A stretch of 64,000 bases of DNA from Coleophoma eucalyptorum (lineage: Eukaryota; Ascomycota; Leotiomycetes; Helotiales; Dermateaceae), in contig JALRME010000025.1 in the NCBI GenBank assembly GCA_026120035.1, positions 496,001 to 560,000 of the forward strand. Reading direction: 5' to 3'. Below the pieces are notes generated by a model. That model saw nothing but the letters and a program-made list of their open reading frames with translations. It did not search any database and was not told the DNA's origin. Positions 58,611 through 64,000 of this stretch are shown in pieces. Within the stretch, counting starts at the first letter, position 1, and each line of letters starts with the position of its first letter. Position numbers and translations under genes: made by a program.

Positions 58611-59856
58611 GGCAATCTTACTCGTCTTTCAAGACTTTGATTCCAAATGGGCATTGTCAATGGAAATGTCGATTTCTGTAGCGCTGACGGGATTCGGTGA
58701 CTATCAATTGCAGCCTACTCCAGCTGTTTAAAGCACCTTGCAAGCCAGCAAACCAGTGCTACCTTTGACAAAATAGCTGGATCCACATTTGGTAGTGGAA
58801 ACCCCCTTTCAATCACACATAACGTTGATAAGGCTGCGAGTTTTAGATTCTGTGCCACAGCTTCCCATGTTCCTCAGCTGTTTTGGCAACTGCAGCGGCA
58901 GTTTTACTGACGACGTCACCATTATTAACGTTGAGGTACGTCGCTAATAGGCGTTTTTCGTAATCCGCCTTTGCCGGCTTCCCTTATCGGCCCTCCGATC
59001 CCAGTCAGCATAAGCAAGTAAGCAGCCACGAAAACAAGTGGGTCAATTTACTAAAGATGTGTGGGAGGGAAGTATAGACATACGCACGTACCGAAACCAA
59101 GTGTAAAAGTGTTCACGATTACCTCTTTTCTAGGAAGTAAGATGCTATTTTACTATAACCCTCATATTCTACTTAAGACTTTACTTAGTTTTACAAAATT
59201 TTCTTTTAGTTAAATATGTTAAATGGCTTAAATTTAAGATCAAGATAAGTACAACGAGTATAAGATAGGTTATTGTATACCCTGGATTTAGAATTTAAAA
59301 GTCATAAAGTGTAACAGCCTCTTCATATAGTCTTTCAACTAGTTAAGATCTAGCAACTCTGCTAATTAGATTATTTTGCTAGCATTTCCCTTCTCAAAAC
59401 AGAAAAATCTTTTATCATGATTAAAGCATGAATGGTCCCCGGGCGTGATTAAAGTATAGATCGCTAACCGTCACAAGTCCGAACGGACTGTGGTGAATAC
59501 ATTAACGATGTTTCGTAGACAGAACAGTATATGGTAACAAAAAAGGCTGCACCTACACTTCCTATGTCAATGGCCAAGCTAATAAAGATTTCTATAACAA
59601 AGAGTGCGTAGTTTCGTAGCCTGCTTTGAAATGGGTCTTCGTATCCTGCTCAGAGAACCGTGCTCGAATAAAGTTGCGGCTCGGGGACTTTTCGGTTCCA
59701 GTGAGCGATAAAAGTCGCCGATGGCTCTTGCAATCACAGTTGATAGACAATTTTGAAAGCTATATTAGAGCTTGGAGCCAAAGAGAGAAACCTAAGTACA
59801 TTCTTCAATCTCTTCTTCTAGCAGATCTCTTCAAATTCCAACATTCCGGCAACAAA
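58611..59856. promoter_or_regulatory. Divergent promoter of AflR-like regulator (-) and quinone reductase (+)
   Basis: 1.25 kb without a gene. It contains two CGG/CCG dyads: ATCGG-CCCT-CCGAT at 58986-58999 (about 380 bp from the regulator start) and AGTCCG-AA-CGGACT at 59476-59489 (about 370 bp from the quinone reductase start). They could serve autoregulation and co-regulation; inference. Confidence 0.45.
59476..59489. promoter_or_regulatory. Perfect-arm palindrome AGTCCG-AA-CGGACT
   Basis: Six-bp perfect arms around AA, an everted CCG/CGG pair typical of a homodimeric Zn2Cys6 site, in the quinone reductase promoter. Confidence 0.4.
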
Positions 59857-60841
59857 ATGAAAGTCTTAATTGTTTTTGCACACCCTGAGCCAGAGTCCTT
59901 CAATGGTGCACTTCTTCAGGTCGCTGTAGAAGAGCTAAAAGCACAAGGCCACGATGTTCAAGTGTCTGATCTCCACAAAATGAAGTTCAAGGCCCAGGTT
60001 GACCGTGAAGACTTCCCAAATTTTCCACCGGAAGAAAAACTTGATCTATGGTAGGTCAACTGTGTATAAAACATATTCCTTAATTGATACTGTCTCACAT
60101 GTTGCAAATACCATGAATCGATATTGGGAGTGATTAATCAAAATTCATTCTTAATTATACATATGCTGACCCTGCAATGTTCATAGGAAAGCCTCCGCAA
60201 CTGCATATGCTGAGAACACCCTAACTCAGGATGTGCTTGACGAGCAAAATAAGCTTAGATGGGCCGACTTTGTTATCTTTCAGTTTCCCCTGTGGTGGTT
60301 CAGCATGCCAGCCATCTTGAAGGGATGGGTTGACAGGGTATATACGTTCGGTTTTGGACATGGTGTTGGAGTGCATAACGAAACCCACTGGGGCGATCGA
60401 TATGGAGAAGGCTTACTGGCGGGGAAGCGCGCCATGGTGATTGTGACACTCGGAGGAATGAGGCAACACTATTCTGCCCGTGGTATTAATGGACCAATCG
60501 AAGACGTTCTGTTCCATATCAATCATGGAATGCTATATTATATTGGCTTCGAGGTTCTACCACCATTTGTTTCATTCCAATCATTCCGACTCGACAAAAC
60601 CGCATTCGACGAGAGAGCCGACGAACTCCGTAGAAGAATGCGCGAAATTGAGCATACGGAGCCTATTGCTTATCGTGGACAGAATGCTGGCGAGTACAAG
60701 ATCCCAACTTTGATACTTAAGGAAGAGTACGGGGGAAACTTAGAGTCCGGGTTTGGATTACACACGCGGACCGAAGAAGAAATAGCAAAGTCTAAGGGCA
60801 AAGCCACGAACGGTATTAATGGTACCAATACTAGCGAATAG
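59857..60841 (+). CDS. NAD(P)H dehydrogenase (quinone), flavodoxin fold, 282 aa
   Basis: NQO/MdaB-like flavoprotein that reduces quinones or similar acceptors by two electrons using FAD and NAD(P)H. Exons: 59857..60050 and 60187..60841 (283 codons), with a 136-nt GTAGGT..TAG intron. The open frame extends upstream to a TTG, but MKVLIVFAHPEPESFNGAL at 59857 is the classic start of the fold. Motifs: WADFVIFQFPLWWFSMPAILKGWVDRV (FAD site), FGFGHGVGV, GKRAMVIVTLGG, and YYIGFEVLPPFVSFQ. The length fits the NQO1 type. It diverges from the AflR-like gene and could protect against, or process, a redox-active cluster product. Confidence 0.93.
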
Positions 60842-62702
60842 AGGCAACCCAGTATTGCCGATAGGATTTCTCTTAAGAATTACATAAAGACTTTTAGATA
60901 TTGGAAAGCTGCCCTTGTATCTTAGCTACTACAAATGTAGCTAGCACAAATATTTTAAGATATTATGAACACATGAAGGAGAATCAGTAAGAGTTGTTAA
61001 CTAGCACCATTGGGATAATAATTAGTGGACTAGAGTGTTATAAGTTGTAATAATCTATCAAGGCATGAAATGTACAGCGCTATAGATAGACAGAAGTGCT
61101 AACCAAAGTAACAGTATGACATATGTACAAAGCTGTATTTCGATAAATAAGATACTGCTTCTTACTTCGTTGCGTTGTCGTTGGAGGTACATATATATAT
61201 TATATATAGCTCTTTGTAACAAAAGTTCTATCAGTACTGCTATTCTATTTCTAATACTCAATATTCTACTTTGTTATTTAGGGGTGTTAGCTCCTAGCAA
61301 CTTAATACCTATATCCCAGATTAAGCCTTTAAATATAATATACTAGTAGTTTTTAGTTAATTTTATGACTAATATTACAGCTATCAAGTACAGTATACCG
61401 CCAGTTACTTAGCTAGTACCAATTAGCTTGGACACGAATTTTGGGGTCGTGGGGGGTTTTCGGAGGTGTACTAATTTCGGAAACCCTGTCAACACCCGCG
61501 AATTCTACACAGATATATCGTAGAGGTAGCGGAACCTGGAAAGTACCGAGCAAAAACAGGATATTAAACGGCTTTGCATAGGATGGTAGGATGTTGACAT
61601 AAAGTCTTGGCAGGCAGAGCATTGCGGACCGCGACGGGAAGAGTGGAGCTGTCGGATGTAATCCTTCAGACCCGCCCACGAAGCTATCCCACAGGTATCC
61701 CGCAGGGAGCACAGATTAGAGACATGGGGACGGTTACGGGTACCAGAGCTGGCGTGTCCGCAGTTGGCTGTGGGGAGACAGGGGCGTACGGGTCTTGACT
61801 TGCGGCATTCTTTTGCGTACTCTTCATTTGTTCCCCAGGCCTAGCTGTCCACCTTGGCATTACGTGCCCCTGTGCCCCTGAACCGTATCTAGATACCGCG
61901 TTATTCCCATCGACTGCCACGGGGGTGATTTTTAGCGCGACAAGGTTCATAGCCAGTTACACTCCCGCAGATTCCCTTCGACTGCCAATTGTATATACAG
62001 ATTGGAAAGAAGCGAGACCCGTGGCAGTCGAAGGGAGAGCGCTAGCGGATAGCACGGCACCATCCGAACGCTTTAATCCTTGGTCAATTGGGCTATACCC
62101 AGCTCGATTGCCACCGTGGTATATCTGTATGTTTGCAAGGGGCCTTCTCCATCTGGCCTGTGCCAATCGATCAACCACGGTTCGTGCTCAGATGCTGGCT
62201 GCTGGGGCATGATGGACAAAGGTGAGTACGTCAGTCCTATCCTGACAACAAAAGAAGGGTTACATTTGGATTCCTAATAGCGTATGGTAACAAGAGCCGG
62301 GCGTACCCAATAATGTAATAATCGTACCAGTCGTCTAACGAGCCTCCGTCAGCGCCACTTATGTGCTTATATAAAGCTTATACAAGTCCAAGCAACAAGC
62401 TAGCTGTGCCGCACTCACTAGGGGCTAATCAGCCGCAAAAGCCAATCCTTCTAGACCGGCATTGATTTATCGGATCTTTGGAGTTATCTTTTGACTTCGG
62501 CGACAATAGTTCGGTAATAATCTTATGTAATACATGGCCGACTTGCTCTAAACGTAAGTGACGAAGCAAGTCAATAATTAAATCAGCCAGCTTCTCCTGC
62601 TACCTCAAATGATGGGACTTGATTAATATCTTAAGAAGACTGGCCGGCCTGACTAAGGAGAGTTTTTTACCTTTGAACGCCAATGCCAACGCCAACATCA
62701 CA
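60842..62702. other. Intergenic region with AT-rich half and GC-richer repeat-bearing half
   Basis: No gene supported. 60842-61400 is AT-rich with a TATATATAT run near 61190-61205. 61430-62250 is richer in G and C and holds three copies of a TTCGACTGCCA-type motif: direct at 61903 and 61971, inverted at 62022. Short frames on both strands here overlap each other and show no family signature. The end forms the promoter and leader of the MDR gene at 62703. Confidence 0.45.
61974..62035. repeat. Inverted repeat, 14-bp perfect arms
   Basis: CCCTTCGACTGCCA at 61974-61987 and its exact reverse complement TGGCAGTCGAAGGG at 62022-62035, with a 34-nt spacer. A near-identical direct copy (ATTCCCATCGACTGCCA) starts at 61903. 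It could be the ends of a degenerate element or a folded regulatory site. Confidence 0.6.
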
Positions 62703-64000
62703 ATGCCGTCGGCAAATCCAATATTAACGTTGCCCCAATATCAAACAGCCGTTGTTGCACAAGATATCGGAAAGCTTGCTATACAACACAATGCGCCGGT
62801 ACCTTCACTTGCGCCTGACATGGTGATGGTAAAGACGGCGGCGGTGGCTATCAATGCTGCAGACGCGAAGATGCTGGACTATAGCGCGGCCCCAGGAGCC
62901 ATACACGGCTACGTATGTACCTCTGGGCATTTACTTCGCCAGTGGAAATAGCTAAATCGAAATGCTATAGGACTTCTCAGGGACTATCGTCGCGCTGGGA
63001 GATGATGTCCTTGCTTCAGGTCGGCTAGCTGTTGGTGATCGTGTTGCGGGTTATGTGCACGGGATGTAAGTATTTTCTACCTGCTCTAGAATATTCTCTC
63101 GCCTCCTTCTTGCGTGTATTTCATCTATTTTATAATGTCCCTCGGGTACTGTGCCTTGACAAAGACTCCCACATAACTCTCCGTGCAGGCCTTCATCAGG
63201 AGACTCGCGTAATCAAACTCACTCCGGTATAATTTCATAGCTGACAACCAAAATTTGAAGGAACAAGTTGCAGCCAGATGTTGGTGCATTCGCCGAATAT
63301 GTTGGCGCTACTGCCGACCTACTGATGAAACTCCCTGATGAGATAGCCTTCGAGGAGGCTGCTGGCCTCGGGGTTGGTGTTGCAACAACGACGTTAGGCC
63401 TCTTCAGCGACAGTGAACTTTCTGTTGCATCAATTGATAAGCTTTATGCCGGAGATAAATTAGCCGTCGGTGAAACAGGACAGCAGGACGGGGAATTTGT
63501 CCTGGTATCGGGTGGAAGCACGGCCACAGGTACGCGTGCCATCCAACTGCTAAAGCTGTGAGTAAACATCAAGCCTCCCTCTCTCACTGGAATGTTCTTC
63601 ATGAGATGAAAATCAGTAGTTAATCATCTTTACGTTCTAGCGCCGGCTGCCGCCCAATTGCAACGTGCTCACCTAGCAACTTCTCCTTAGCCCTCCGCTT
63701 TGGCGCAGAGAAGGTTTTTGACTACCATAGTCCTAGCTGTGCTGCTGACATCCGAGCATACACAAACAACGAACTGGCATACGCTTTCGATTGCATCTCC
63801 GAATTCGACACCACCCAGCTCTGCTACGCTGCTATCGGTCGAGGGGGTGGTCGCTATGTCTCCCTCGATCCTCCCCGAGAAGCCGTGACCCAAACTCGTT
63901 CAAAGACCATCAAAGCGTCGTGGATTATGGGTTTGACTATGTTCGGTCGCAAGATAGCACTGGATGGCGAATACTATCGGGATTCCCGACCTCAAGACCG
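62703..64000 (+). CDS. Zinc-independent MDR / trans-enoyl-reductase-like protein, partial at right edge
   Basis: Second member of the trans-ER-like medium-chain dehydrogenase family, cut by the window end. Exons: 62703..62912, 62971..63065, 63261..63557, 63641..>64000. The frame upstream starts at a TTG and contains a Asn-Ala repeat; the first ATG is 62703 (MPSANPILTLPQYQ). Motifs: VMVKTAAVAINAADAKMLDY, DFSGTIVALGDDV, GDRVAGYVHGMNKLQPDVGAFAEYV (joined over intron 2), FVLVSGGSTATGTRAIQLLKL (Rossmann), FGAEKVFDYHSPSC. No structural-zinc cysteine set is seen. It could be an enoyl reductase for a neighbouring pathway or a toxin-biosynthesis-type quinone/enone reductase; another 10-20% of the protein lies beyond the window. 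Confidence 0.88.

Noticed and set aside
59626..59856. Upstream extension of the quinone reductase
   Set aside because: Begins at TTG; the flavodoxin fold starts properly at the ATG at 59857.
61116..61346. 76-codon frame rich in Ile and Leu
   Set aside because: A low-complexity product of AT-rich DNA with a TA repeat; no membrane-protein family resemblance.
1..64000. tRNA genes, CRISPR arrays, bacterial-type operons
   Set aside because: Looked for cloverleaf-like or regularly spaced repeats and found none; the window is eukaryotic.

Overview
This window comes from a filamentous ascomycete (Pezizomycotina). Most genes carry several short introns of about 45-100 nt with GT..AG borders and CTRAY-like branch points. 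The gene content is typical of an accessory, secondary-metabolism-rich region: Zn2Cys6 regulators, MFS exporters, a PKS-NRPS megasynthase, a HET-domain relic and a biotrophy-associated type secreted protein, which suggests a plant-associated fungus. I reconstructed exons by hand, checking reading phase across every junction. Where a gene is called with exons, the summed length is a multiple of three and the family motifs run across the junctions. No tRNA, rRNA or CRISPR was recognised.

Left part (0-17 kb): an amidase (-), an AsaB/CmcJ/NvfI-type non-haem iron oxygenase (+) and a metal-dependent cyclase/kynurenine-formamidase-like protein (+). A stretch of decay follows (7.3-11.2 kb): a broken second copy of the AsaB/CmcJ oxygenase, a transcription-factor middle domain without its zinc cluster, and a frameshifted HET relic. 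Then come an intact seven-exon Zn2Cys6 regulator and a CocE/X-Pro dipeptidyl-peptidase-like hydrolase.

Middle part (17-40 kb): two divergent gene pairs, each an oxidoreductase with an MFS transporter (class III old yellow enzyme with MFS; BBE-like FAD oxidase with MFS). These are followed by a flavin-dependent luciferase-like (NtaA/SnaA/DszA) monooxygenase, a rhodopsin-like fungal membrane protein, a third MFS (DHA2), a phenylalanine/aromatic amino acid ammonia-lyase with a complete MIO triad, and a small cysteine-rich secreted protein resembling BAS2.

Right part (40-64 kb): a biosynthetic core in which a stand-alone trans-enoyl reductase, a 4047-residue KS-MAT-DH-MT-KR-ACP-C-A-T-R PKS-NRPS and an AflR-like Zn2Cys6 regulator are all on the minus strand. 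A flavodoxin-fold NAD(P)H quinone reductase diverges from the regulator. At the right edge is a second enoyl-reductase-like MDR enzyme, cut by the window end. The PKS-NRPS has no cis-ER, so the trans-ER presumably reduces the growing chain. Its terminal R domain has an Arg where the catalytic Lys is expected, so release by Dieckmann-type cyclisation to a tetramic acid is the favoured inference. No cytochrome P450 is seen in the window. Several CGG/CCG palindromes and a cluster of TCGGA elements lie in the promoters of the core genes.
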